Below, in pieces: positions 1 to 7,102 of a DNA stretch of 14,531 nt (positions are counted from its first letter, which is position 1; each line of letters starts with the position of its first letter). The DNA comes from Synergistaceae bacterium (lineage in GTDB: Bacteria > Synergistota > Synergistia > Synergistales > Synergistaceae), in the NCBI GenBank assembly GCA_031274115.1, contig JAISQP010000122.1, positions 1 to 14,531 of the forward strand. Reading direction: 5' to 3'. The translations under genes were made by a program, and so were the position numbers. The notes beneath the pieces are model-generated. The model was not told the origin of the DNA. It was given only the letters and a program-made list of their open reading frames with translations, and did no database searches.

Positions 1-41
1 CCTAACAATAAATCAGCGTGTCCCTGGGGGCGCGTTACGCG

Positions 42-1166
42 TTACAGGCCGAGCGCTTGGGAGGCGTCCTTGAAGATGTTCTGAAGCCCGAAGGCTTCGG
101 CGACGGCCTCGACGGTGAGCGCGCCTCTGTATGTCGACAGGCCGAGCCTGATCGCGGGGTTATCTCTGCATGCGCCCTTCAGACCTTTGTTGGCAAGCTC
201 CAGCCCGTACTTTATCGTCGCGTTCGAGAGGGCGGACGTGGCTGTCCTTCCGTAGGCGCCGGGCATGTTCGCGACGCAGTAGTGAACGATGCCCTCCTCG
301 ACGAAAACCGGGTCGTCGTGAGTCGTCGGGCGCGACGTCTCAGCGATGCCTCCCTGGTCGATCGCCACGTCAACGAAGACGGAGCCGCGCCGCATCGTCC
401 TCAGATGGTTCCTGGCGACGAGCCGCGGAGCTTTGGCGCCGCCCGGAAGAAGAACCGCGCCTATCACCATGTCGGATTTCGCTATCGCGTCCGCTAAGGA
501 GAGTTCGTCGCTGAAGAGAGGAACGCAGTTCGCCGGCATAACCTCCGCCAGGTACGCGAGGCGCCTCTGATCTACGTCGGTTATCGTCACGCGGGCGCCG
601 ATTCCGGACGCCGTCTTCGCGGCGTTTATTCCGACCGTCCCGCCGCCTATTACCAGTATTTCGGCGGGCGCTACCCCGGGCACCCCCATCGGAAGGACGC
701 CGCTGCCGCCGTGGCTCTTCCCCAGGTAGTAAGAACCCATCAGTATAGACATCCTCCCCGCCACCTCGCTCATGGGCAAAAGAAGCGGCAGCCCCCAGCT
801 CTCTCGGACCAGTTCGTAGGCCACGCAGCTGGCACCGGACTTCAGACACGCGTCCGTGAGGGGCCTGTTCGCCGCGAAGTGGAAATATGTGTAGACGATC
901 TGGGATTCCCTCATCGAGCCGTACTCCTCCGGCATGGGTTCCTTGACCTTCACTATCATTTCAGCGCCTTCCCAGACCTTTGCCGCCCGCTCCAGGATCT
1001 TCGCCCCGGCGGCTTCGTACTCGGCGTCAAGGAAGCCTGAATGGACTCCGGCCCCGCGCTCGACGAAAACTTCGTGCCCCGCCTTCGTATACGCGGCTGT
1101 CGAAGCCGGCGTCAGGCCAACTCTGTACTCTCGGTTCTTTATCTCCCTCGGGCAGCCGATTTTCAT
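42..1166 (-). CDS. ald: Alanine dehydrogenase
   Basis: A 374-residue NAD-dependent L-alanine dehydrogenase, the usual length for this cytoplasmic family. It interconverts L-alanine with pyruvate plus ammonia, and in an amino-acid fermenter usually works in the deaminating direction. The N-terminal domain carries Arg15 in EYRVGLTP, Lys75 in VKVKEP and His96 in YFHFAA, matching the known substrate-binding and catalytic positions. The Rossmann nucleotide-binding loop is VIGGGTVG (about 172-179), and the catalytic Asp270 lies in VDVAIDQGG. The start is fixed by an AGGAGGG ribosome binding site at 1174-1180, seven bases upstream. It is a single-gene unit with its own promoter, divergent from the transporter operon. 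No terminator is visible in the 41 bases beyond the stop. Pyridine nucleotide transhydrogenase alpha subunits are related, but the length and residues favour Ald. Confidence 0.96.
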   Translation of the reverse strand: MKIGCPREIKNREYRVGLTPASTAAYTKAGHEVFVERGAGVHSGFLDAEYEAAGAKILERAAKVWEGAEMIVKVKEPMPEEYGSMRESQIVYTYFHFAANRPLTDACLKSGASCVAYELVRESWGLPLLLPMSEVAGRMSILMGSYYLGKSHGGSGVLPMGVPGVAPAEILVIGGGTVGINAAKTASGIGARVTITDVDQRRLAYLAEVMPANCVPLFSDELSLADAIAKSDMVIGAVLLPGGAKAPRLVARNHLRTMRRGSVFVDVAIDQGGIAETSRPTTHDDPVFVEEGIVHYCVANMPGAYGRTATSALSNATIKYGLELANKGLKGACRDNPAIRLGLSTYRGALTVEAVAEAFGLQNIFKDASQALGL

Positions 1167-1209
1167 CCTCGAACCCTCCTGAATCCATTATTTTGGACAG
1201 ACTACCTTG

Positions 1210-1237
1210 ATTATATGAGTTCATTTTTTTGAGTCAA
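1210..1237 (-). promoter_or_regulatory. Promoter of ald
   Basis: Read on the minus strand there is a -35 box TTGACT (1232-1237), a 16-base spacer containing an A-run, and a perfect -10 box TATAAT (1210-1215). Transcription would start near 1203, giving a leader of roughly 37 bases with the AGGAGGG site. This is a near-consensus sigma-70-type promoter at the expected distance from ald. Confidence 0.8.
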
Positions 1238-1268
1238 CGTTCTTATATGCACATTTTAGATGTTCGTG

Positions 1269-1295
1269 TTGACAGCCTCAGTTTTAGGGTATAAC
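1269..1295 (+). promoter_or_regulatory. Candidate promoter of the transporter/arylsulfotransferase operon
   Basis: A perfect -35 box TTGACA (1269-1274) is followed after 15 bases by TATAAC (1290-1295), five of six matches to the -10 consensus. The spacer is short, which often goes with regulated or weaker promoters. The predicted start near 1302 leaves a leader of about 100 bases before the first gene at 1405. No riboswitch class was recognised in that leader. Confidence 0.55.
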
Positions 1296-1319
1296 ATTTC
1301 GAAACTGTCTAAAGCATAT

Positions 1320-1344
1320 TAATCATACTAAAATTATATGATTA
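1320..1344. promoter_or_regulatory. Inverted repeat, possible repressor operator
   Basis: TAATCATA (1320-1327) and TATGATTA (1337-1344) form perfect 8-base inverted arms around a 9-base AT-rich spacer. The dyad lies just downstream of the predicted transcription start of the transporter operon, where a bound dimeric regulator would block elongation or initiation. An AT-rich dyad like this could occur by chance, and no regulator gene lies in the window. Confidence 0.35.
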
Positions 1345-1404
1345 TCATGCGGCGGGATCGTGCAGCTTGCAATCAATCAAATAATCTAATGAGAGGTGTA
1401 AAAA

Positions 1405-2403
1405 ATGAGGTTAAACAAGTTGAAAGTCATAATTTCGCTGGTGTTTTTGATGGTTTTCGTTTCACGGGTCACTGAGGGTTCGGAGCTTGCCTCGGTGCGG
1501 CTTGGCGTCATGGCGGACGCTGTTGACTCTTACATTCCGGTCATTGGAAACTCGCTGGGGATATTCAAGAAACATGGGCTGGATGTGAAGGCTCAGACAT
1601 TTTCCGCCGGCATCAACACTCTGGACGCGCTCACGCTCGGTCAGCTCGACCTCGGGATGGCGGCTGACTTCGCCGCTTTGAACCGGATCGGAGGCGCCGA
1701 AAAGAGCATACTCAGAATCTACGCGAAGCTCGCCGTTCCGTCGTCGAAGAGCGAATCCTCGTGGAAGTTTTATACAAGAGGCGACGCGATCAAAACACCG
1801 GCGGATATCGGGGGCAAGCCCATCGTAGTTCGCAAGGGAACCGTCGAGGAGTACTGGGTTGCCCAGCTCTTGGAGCAGAACGGAATTTCGGCGGAGTCGG
1901 TCAAACTCCTGCCGGTCGGCAGCCTGCAGGAGGGAGTCGCGCTCCTCAAAACGAACCGGGCGGATGGAATGTGGGCTTCCGGACAGGCCGCGGCGAATTT
2001 GAGGGAGATGGGAGGAGTGGGGGCGATAGCCGATCTGGAGTCCATAAACGCTCCTACTATTACCCTGCTCATTTCGACGCAAAAATACCTGGAGGAAAAC
2101 AATGAAGCCGTCGCAAGTTACCTGAGGGCCGCTGATGAGGTAGTGCGGTTCATCCTGGCAAACCCAGAGGAGTCCGCCTCTATCATCAATAAAAACCTCA
2201 ACGTTCCGCGTGAACAGGCATTGTTGAATCTCCAGAGGGACGAACTCGGCATTGATTTTACCCAGGCAACCATCGACGCGCTGGATAAAATCAACAAATG
2301 GGCGTACGGGGCTGGCTTCATAAAAACGACTTTCAACCCCCGCGATTACGTAAACGTAAACGCGCTGAAAACCGCGTTCCCCAATCGCGTAAGCTACAAG
2401 TAA
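1405..2403 (+). CDS. Periplasmic substrate-binding protein 1, NitT/TauT (SsuA/TauA-like) ABC importer
   Basis: A 332-residue solute-binding protein of the nitrate/taurine/alkanesulfonate/NMT1 type, the normal size for the family. A basic start and a hydrophobic stretch at about 8-20 form a signal peptide. No lipobox cysteine follows, so the mature protein (from about VRLGVMAD) should be free in a periplasm. Family-typical segments are the GIFKKHGLDV region and the FSAGINTLDALTLGQLDLG region that lines the ligand cleft, and the body holds APTITLLISTQKYL. The start has an AGAGGTG ribosome binding site at 1392-1398. It is the first gene of a seven-gene operon and would deliver ligand to the adjoining ATPase and permease. 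The ligand cannot be read from sequence; the neighbouring arylsulfotransferase-like genes suggest a sulfonate, sulfate ester or aromatic compound. A close paralog lies at 7103-8098. Confidence 0.9.
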   Translation: MRLNKLKVIISLVFLMVFVSRVTEGSELASVRLGVMADAVDSYIPVIGNSLGIFKKHGLDVKAQTFSAGINTLDALTLGQLDLGMAADFAALNRIGGAEKSILRIYAKLAVPSSKSESSWKFYTRGDAIKTPADIGGKPIVVRKGTVEEYWVAQLLEQNGISAESVKLLPVGSLQEGVALLKTNRADGMWASGQAAANLREMGGVGAIADLESINAPTITLLISTQKYLEENNEAVASYLRAADEVVRFILANPEESASIINKNLNVPREQALLNLQRDELGIDFTQATIDALDKINKWAYGAGFIKTTFNPRDYVNVNALKTAFPNRVSYK

Positions 2404-2444
2404 AAGGTTTCAGAGATCCTGACGGACAGGGAACCTGGGCGCCG

Positions 2445-3227
2445 ATGGCAGACGATACGGCTATCCGCATAGAACATCTGTCGAAGAGCTACGACTCGGC
2501 CGGCGGCGGGTCAGCCGCGACTTATGTCTTGCGCGACGTCAACTTGAGCATATCGAGGGGAGAGTTTCATGTGTTCCTGGGATGGAGCGGCTGCGGTAAG
2601 TCGACTCTTCTCAACATCATCGCCGGGTTCGTCGAAAAAACGGAGGGACACGTTTTTGTCGGCGGCAGGGAGGTTGAAAAACCGGGGCGGGAGCGCGGAG
2701 TGGTCTTCCAAAACGCCGACGCGGCGCTTTTCCCATGGATAACGGTCCGTAGGAACGTCGAATATGGGTTGAGGATCAATGGGACGCCGAAGCGGGAGAG
2801 GGACGAGATTGTCAACCGCTGCATCAAGCTCGTCGGTCTCGAAGAACACGAGAAAAAATATCCCGACGAACTCTCCGGCGGCATGAAGCAGCGCGTCCAG
2901 ATAGCCAGAAGCATCGCGAACGACTCCGAAATTCTGATAATGGACGAGCCCTTCGGCGCGCTGGACGCGCAAACCCGAAGGCTCATGCAGAACGAAGTGA
3001 TCGACATCTGGCAGAAAACGAAGAAGACCATCCTGTTCGTCACCCACGACATTCAGGAGGCCGTCTACCTGGGACAGAAGATAAGCATCCTGTCCCGCGC
3101 GCCGAACGCGACTGTCATGCGGAGCATAGACGTCTCCTCCCCGTACCCGAGGAAGCTGGCGCACGGGCAATTGTCGTCCCTGGTTCAGGAGATACAGGGG
3201 TTGTTCGACGTGGAGTACGAGATCTAG
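2445..3227 (+). CDS. ABC importer ATP-binding protein, NitT/TauT (SsuB/TauB-like)
   Basis: A 260-residue nucleotide-binding subunit that would drive import by ATP hydrolysis on the inner face of the membrane. All motifs are present: Walker A GWSGCGKST (46-54), Q-loop Gln89 in VVFQNADAALFPW, signature LSGGMKQ (143-149), Walker B ILIMDE (163-168), D-loop GALD (171-174) and switch His201 in FVTHD. The phenylalanine-proline-tryptophan after the Q-loop is usual for the SsuB/TauB branch. The frame stays open upstream to 2298, but that part overlaps the binding-protein gene. The ATG at 2445 is the only standard start codon after that gene's stop and is followed directly by family-like sequence. Its ribosome binding site (GGGAA near 2429-2433) is weak, so translational coupling is possible. 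It sits 41 bases after substrate-binding protein 1. Confidence 0.93.
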   Translation: MADDTAIRIEHLSKSYDSAGGGSAATYVLRDVNLSISRGEFHVFLGWSGCGKSTLLNIIAGFVEKTEGHVFVGGREVEKPGRERGVVFQNADAALFPWITVRRNVEYGLRINGTPKRERDEIVNRCIKLVGLEEHEKKYPDELSGGMKQRVQIARSIANDSEILIMDEPFGALDAQTRRLMQNEVIDIWQKTKKTILFVTHDIQEAVYLGQKISILSRAPNATVMRSIDVSSPYPRKLAHGQLSSLVQEIQGLFDVEYEI

Positions 3228-3272
3228 GGAAAGGCAAGAAAGGGGGATTTCGCCATTAGGAGGATATACTCA

Positions 3273-4016
3273 TTGCTTCTCAGAAAAGGCGTGGTGACGC
3301 TCGTTCTCCTGCTGGCAATATGGGAAGCCGCGTCGCTCTTTAATTCCGCCGATTTTCTGCCCGGTCCCGTACAGACCGTCATCGGCGGTTGGGAGATCGT
3401 GAGAAACGGGGTTCTCTTCGACTACATAACCATAAGCTTTATGAGGATTTTCATCGGCTGGGGCCTCGGGATTGCCGCCGCTGTCCCCATAGGGCTTCTG
3501 ATAGGGCAGTTTGCGACCGCGAGGGAGATATTGGAGCCGTTCATCAATTTTTTCAGGTTCGTGCCGGCCATCGGTTTTTTGACGCTGTTCCTGATGTGGT
3601 TCGGCGTCGAGGAGGAGTCCAAGATAGCGATAATTTTTTACGCGACGATATTTCCGGTCATCATAAACACCATAGCGGGCGTAGTCGGCATCAACGAGAT
3701 AAAATTGCAGGTCGCCCAGTCGCAGGGGGCTACCCCGTTTCAGATTTTTTATACCGTCACGATACCGGCGTCGGCGCCTCATATATTCACCGGGATCCGG
3801 CTCGGTCTGAGCGGCGCTATTATCTCCATTGTGGCCGCGGAGATGCTGGCGGCTCAAAGCGGCATAGGTTACCTGATCTATACCTCGCGTCTTTATTTCA
3901 GGACGGACTGGATATTCGTCGGGATATTGACGCTGGGGCTGACAGGATATTTTTCGGACAAGCTCCTGCGCTTTTTCGGCAGAACCGCTCTCGGAAGATA
4001 TGGAGTAAAAGGTTGA
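3273..4016 (+). CDS. ABC importer permease, NitT/TauT (SsuC/TauC-like)
   Basis: A 247-residue integral membrane subunit with about six hydrophobic segments, starting with VVTLVLLLAIWEAASLF. The cytoplasmic EAA-type loop that docks with the ATPase is visible as AQSQGATPFQIFYTVTIP followed by ASAPHIFTGIRLG. The length is slightly below the usual 250-270. The start is a TTG with a strong AGGAGG site at 3258-3263. No ATG or GTG lies between this codon and the ATPase stop in the same frame. An ATT at 3255 behind an AAGGGGG stretch would add six residues (RRIYSL after the start) and cannot be excluded. Gene order binding protein, ATPase, permease is standard for this importer type. There is only one permease gene, so the transporter should be a permease homodimer. 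Confidence 0.92.
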   Translation: MLLRKGVVTLVLLLAIWEAASLFNSADFLPGPVQTVIGGWEIVRNGVLFDYITISFMRIFIGWGLGIAAAVPIGLLIGQFATAREILEPFINFFRFVPAIGFLTLFLMWFGVEEESKIAIIFYATIFPVIINTIAGVVGINEIKLQVAQSQGATPFQIFYTVTIPASAPHIFTGIRLGLSGAIISIVAAEMLAAQSGIGYLIYTSRLYFRTDWIFVGILTLGLTGYFSDKLLRFFGRTALGRYGVKG

Positions 4017-4054
4017 CAATTGCGCGCGGAAGCGCGAATGAGGAGATGATGTGT

Positions 4055-5557
4055 ATGGGGCATCCGACGATTTACCCCACGGGAGTTACCGTCTACGACA
4101 GCGACAGGGCATGGAACGGCTACACCGTGTTCCCCTCGCCAAAGGGCATTCTGCTGATAGATATGAACGGACGCGAGGTCCGTCTGTGGAAGGGGCTCAA
4201 GGGGGATCCGGCAAGAATACTGCCGGGCGGATACGTGATCGGCAGCACTGGCGAACGCGCTCCGAGGGAGCGTCCGTTCGACAACCTCGATCTGGTTCAG
4301 GTCGATTGGAACGGCGGCGTTGTCTGGAGGTTCGACGGGCTGCAATACGTGACGGACGGAGGAAGCGCGCCAAGGCGGATAGCGCGCCAGAACCACGACT
4401 ATCAGCGCGAGGGCTCCGGCACGGGGTATTATTCGCCCGGCGCCGAGCCGCGCGCGGACGGCGGGAAGACGCTCTTGATAGTCAACAGGGATGTCGTGAA
4501 CCCCAAGATATCGGACAAGACGCTTCTGGACAGCACCATAATCGAGGTGACCTGGGAGGGCGAGATCACCTGGAGATGGAGCGCCAACGAGCACTTCGAC
4601 GAGCTGGGTTTTGACGAGGCGGCCAAAAACGTGCTGTACCGGCTGCCGTCGTCGGACGTTTCACACGGCGGCAGGGGTTTTTGGCTCGCTTTGAACAGCA
4701 TCTCCACTCTCGGCCCCAACAAATGGCACGACGCCGGGGACGGGCGATTTCACCCGGACAATATCGTCTGGAGCGCCAGGAACGCCAATATCATCGGCGT
4801 CATAAGCAGAAAAACGGGGAAGGTTGTATGGAGGCTCGGGCCGGATTTCGATAAAATTGAAAACTCGGGCGAACTCGGCTGGATAATAGGTCCCCACCAT
4901 CCGCACATGATACAGCGCGGTCTGCCGGGCGAGGGCAATTTCCTCGTGTTCGACAACGGAGGATGGGCCGGATACGGCGCGCCGAACGGCATTTCGAAGT
5001 ACGGCACAGCCAACCAGAGGCGCGATTATTCGAGGGTGCTGGAGTTCGACCCGGTGACTCTCGGGGTCGTCTGGCGGTACACACCGACCGAAGCCGGGCA
5101 TATTCAGCCTCTCGACTCGTACAAGTTCTACTCGCCCTTCATCAGCTCCGCCCAAAGGCTGCCAAACGGCAACACTCTAATCACAGAGGGCGCCGACGGG
5201 CGAATATTCGAGGTGACGCCCGAACATAAAACAGTGTGGGAATATGTCTCGCCTTATTTCCGGATCACCGCTGACGGAAAATCGAAGGAGTCGGTCGACA
5301 ACTGGGTCTATCGTGCGTATCGCGTGCCCTATGAGTGGGTCCCCCAGCTCGGGCGCCCCGAGGAAATTTCCGTGCCGCCGCAGAACGTCACGAGGTTTCG
5401 GGTTCCAGGCGCTCCTCCCGGTCCCGGCGGCAAGGTGACCCGTGTGGAGGGGCTGGAGCCGTTCGTGTCGAAACTCGTCGACGATCCCTTCCTGGAGGTC
5501 GGCGCGTCTGGCGGCGCGGAGCTCTCGAACTTCTGCGTCGTCGATTCGGGCGAGTAA
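4055..5557 (+). CDS. Arylsulfotransferase-like protein 1 (AST1)
   Basis: A 500-residue protein of the aryl-sulfate sulfotransferase (AssT-like) beta-propeller family, whose studied members move a sulfuryl group from a phenolic sulfate to another phenol without PAPS. Repeated propeller-blade ends can be seen: VDWNGGVVWRF, VTWEGEITWRW, SRKTGKVVWRLGP, DPVTLGVVWRY and VTPEHKTVWEY. The typical NGNTLITEGADGRIFEV segment is present. Conserved histidines are His114 (RQNHDYQREG), His233 (FHPDN) and the cluster His281, His282 and His284 (PHHPHM). There is no signal peptide, unlike periplasmic E. coli-type AssT, and the N-terminal beta domain of that enzyme is absent. The start at 4055 is chosen because AGGAG at 4041-4045 precedes it and both paralogs begin MGHP; the frame stays open upstream inside the permease gene. 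AST1 is the most divergent of the three copies. Its substrate is unknown. Confidence 0.82.
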   Translation: MGHPTIYPTGVTVYDSDRAWNGYTVFPSPKGILLIDMNGREVRLWKGLKGDPARILPGGYVIGSTGERAPRERPFDNLDLVQVDWNGGVVWRFDGLQYVTDGGSAPRRIARQNHDYQREGSGTGYYSPGAEPRADGGKTLLIVNRDVVNPKISDKTLLDSTIIEVTWEGEITWRWSANEHFDELGFDEAAKNVLYRLPSSDVSHGGRGFWLALNSISTLGPNKWHDAGDGRFHPDNIVWSARNANIIGVISRKTGKVVWRLGPDFDKIENSGELGWIIGPHHPHMIQRGLPGEGNFLVFDNGGWAGYGAPNGISKYGTANQRRDYSRVLEFDPVTLGVVWRYTPTEAGHIQPLDSYKFYSPFISSAQRLPNGNTLITEGADGRIFEVTPEHKTVWEYVSPYFRITADGKSKESVDNWVYRAYRVPYEWVPQLGRPEEISVPPQNVTRFRVPGAPPGPGGKVTRVEGLEPFVSKLVDDPFLEVGASGGAELSNFCVVDSGE

Positions 5558-5568
5558 GCGGGGCTGAA

Positions 5569-5717
5569 ATGGGACATCCGCGCATATATCCTACAGGAAC
5601 TACGTACTACAACGCGGACGAGGCGTACAGCGGATACACGGTATTCCCATCGGCGAAGGGCGCGCTCCTTATCGACATGCGGGGCAACGAGGTTCAGCTA
5701 TGGGCCGGGCTGTTCGG
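5569..5717 (+). repeat. Near-identical tract shared with 8103-8251, copy 1
   Basis: The first 149 bases of AST2 match the first 149 bases of AST3 (8103-8251) with only two differences, a TAT/TAC and a GTT/GTG change, both silent. Identity drops sharply at base 5718. Upstream similarity also stops within a few bases of the ATG. The matching part of AST1 is clearly different at nucleotide level. Confidence 0.9.
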
Positions 5718-7041
5718 GTATCCGAATAAAATTCTGCCCGGCGGTTACATATTGGGGTCTCCTGGGGTTCGGGACCCGAAACGCGCTCATCTCGAACAGT
5801 TGGCCCTGATTCAGGTCGACTGGAACGGCAAGGTCGTCTGGAAGTTCGATAAAAATGAATATATAGCGGATCCGGGCGGCAAACCGGGGTATATTGCGAG
5901 GCAGCACCACGACTATCAACGGGAGGGCTCGTCCGTGGGATACTACTCTCCGGGTTCGTCCCCCAGGGTTGACGGCGGTAACACGCTGCTGCTCGTTCAT
6001 AAAGATTCGAAGAACCCTCGGATATCCGACAAACCGCTGCTCGACGACAGGTTCATAGAGGTCGGCTGGGAGGGCGGCATAGTTTGGGACTGGGTCGCGA
6101 GCGAGCACTTTGACGAACTTGGCTTTGACGAGGAAGCGAGGAACGTTCTATTTCGCAGTCCGGCAGTGGTGAACACCGGACAGGGCGACTGGCTGCACAT
6201 GAACTCGCTCTCGACGCTGGGCCCGAATAAATGGTTTGACGCCGGAGACGAGCGATTCCACCCGGATAATATTATATGGGACGCCAGAAACGCCAATATT
6301 TTAGCCATCACCAGCAAAAAGACTGGACGTATCGTATGGCGCGTAGGGCCCAACTTCAGGGAAAACGCGCATGTCGAGAGGCTCGGCTGGATCGTGGGGC
6401 AGCACCACTTTCACATGATCCCGCGAGGACTTCCTGGTGAAGGGAACCTGCTGGTGTTCGACAATGGATCGCTCGGCGGCTATGGGCTGAAAAACGGTAC
6501 GTCGACGGATGTGAAGACCAGCGCCCACCGCGACTATACGAGGGTGATCGAGTTCGACCCGATCTCGCTTGACGTGGTGTGGGAGTACACCTCCCGAAAC
6601 GCCGGGTATTACGACGGGTTTCGGTTTTACAGCCCTTACGTCAGCTCGGCCCAGCGCCTGCCAAACGGCAATACTCTCATAACAGAGGGATCGGATGGCC
6701 GCATATTCGAGGTCACCCGGTCGCACAAGACCGTATGGGAATATATAAATCCGTACTACACGCGACATCTGGCGGGTGTGGCTCGGGGGGTGAACAACAT
6801 GGTCTATCGCGCTTACCGGATCCCATACGAATGGATACCCCAGCTCGACATTCCGCGGGAGGAACCTATAGAGCCCCCGGACATACGAAGCTACAGGGTT
6901 CCCGGCTCGATTTCAGATGCTTGTCCTGACAACGAGGTGAATGTGAGCGGTGTCGACCCGGATGGACTCAGACCAGCCCGGCGCGCGTCGGTAAGTCTGC
7001 TGTGTCAGGAACAGCGCGGTGGTGAAAGAGATTTTGAGTGA
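5569..7041 (+). CDS. Arylsulfotransferase-like protein 2 (AST2)
   Basis: A 490-residue paralog of AST1 and AST3, starting 11 bases after AST1 with the same MGHP-IYPTG opening. It keeps the same conserved histidines (RQHHDYQREG, FHPDNIIW, GQHHFHM) and blade ends (VDWNGKVVWKF, VGWEGGIVWDW, DPISLDVVWEY, THE-type NGNTLITEGSDGRIFEV). It has no signal peptide and is therefore predicted to be cytoplasmic. The ribosome binding site is a modest GGGG at 5560-5563. The C-terminus ends GERDFE, shared with AST3 (SERDFE) but not with AST1, so AST2 and AST3 are sister copies. The first 149 bases are almost identical to AST3 and look like a conversion tract. An upstream in-frame extension to 5335 overlaps AST1 and is not credible. 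Confidence 0.82.
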   Translation: MGHPRIYPTGTTYYNADEAYSGYTVFPSAKGALLIDMRGNEVQLWAGLFGYPNKILPGGYILGSPGVRDPKRAHLEQLALIQVDWNGKVVWKFDKNEYIADPGGKPGYIARQHHDYQREGSSVGYYSPGSSPRVDGGNTLLLVHKDSKNPRISDKPLLDDRFIEVGWEGGIVWDWVASEHFDELGFDEEARNVLFRSPAVVNTGQGDWLHMNSLSTLGPNKWFDAGDERFHPDNIIWDARNANILAITSKKTGRIVWRVGPNFRENAHVERLGWIVGQHHFHMIPRGLPGEGNLLVFDNGSLGGYGLKNGTSTDVKTSAHRDYTRVIEFDPISLDVVWEYTSRNAGYYDGFRFYSPYVSSAQRLPNGNTLITEGSDGRIFEVTRSHKTVWEYINPYYTRHLAGVARGVNNMVYRAYRIPYEWIPQLDIPREEPIEPPDIRSYRVPGSISDACPDNEVNVSGVDPDGLRPARRASVSLLCQEQRGGERDFE

Positions 7042-7102
7042 GGCGGGACATCTGTTTTTTCGCAAAAAAAATTTTTATTACACGAGGGAGAGTCAGAGCA
7101 TA

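Noticed and set aside
1296..1404. TPP or other riboswitch in the leader of the transporter operon, considered because NMT1/THI5-like binding proteins can serve thiamine precursors
   Set aside because: No CTGAGA-type core or other recognised riboswitch motif was found, and the downstream AST genes do not point to thiamine.
3225..4016. Stop-codon readthrough fusing the ATPase and permease (same frame, TAG stop, then 15 sense codons before the TTG start)
   Set aside because: The shared frame is expected in one case of three, and sixteen stop-free codons are not unusual. The ribosome binding site before the TTG indicates separate initiation. No pyrrolysine machinery is in the window.
3270..4019. 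A 249-codon minus-strand open frame covering the permease gene almost exactly
   Set aside because: It is highly charged and low in complexity, and mirrors the codon-position pattern of a membrane protein on the other strand.
3389..4054. Long N-terminal extension of AST1 into the permease gene
   Set aside because: The extension is an out-of-frame reading of the permease. The internal ATG at 4055 has a good ribosome binding site and matches the start of both paralogs.
5335..5568. N-terminal extension of AST2 into AST1
   Set aside because: It is an out-of-frame reading of the AST1 3' end with no homology to the family. The MGHP start at 5569 agrees with the paralogs.
7055..7102. Internal promoter or terminator before substrate-binding protein 2
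   Set aside because: The A/T runs form only a weak T-A hairpin, and no -35/-10 pair at acceptable spacing was found.
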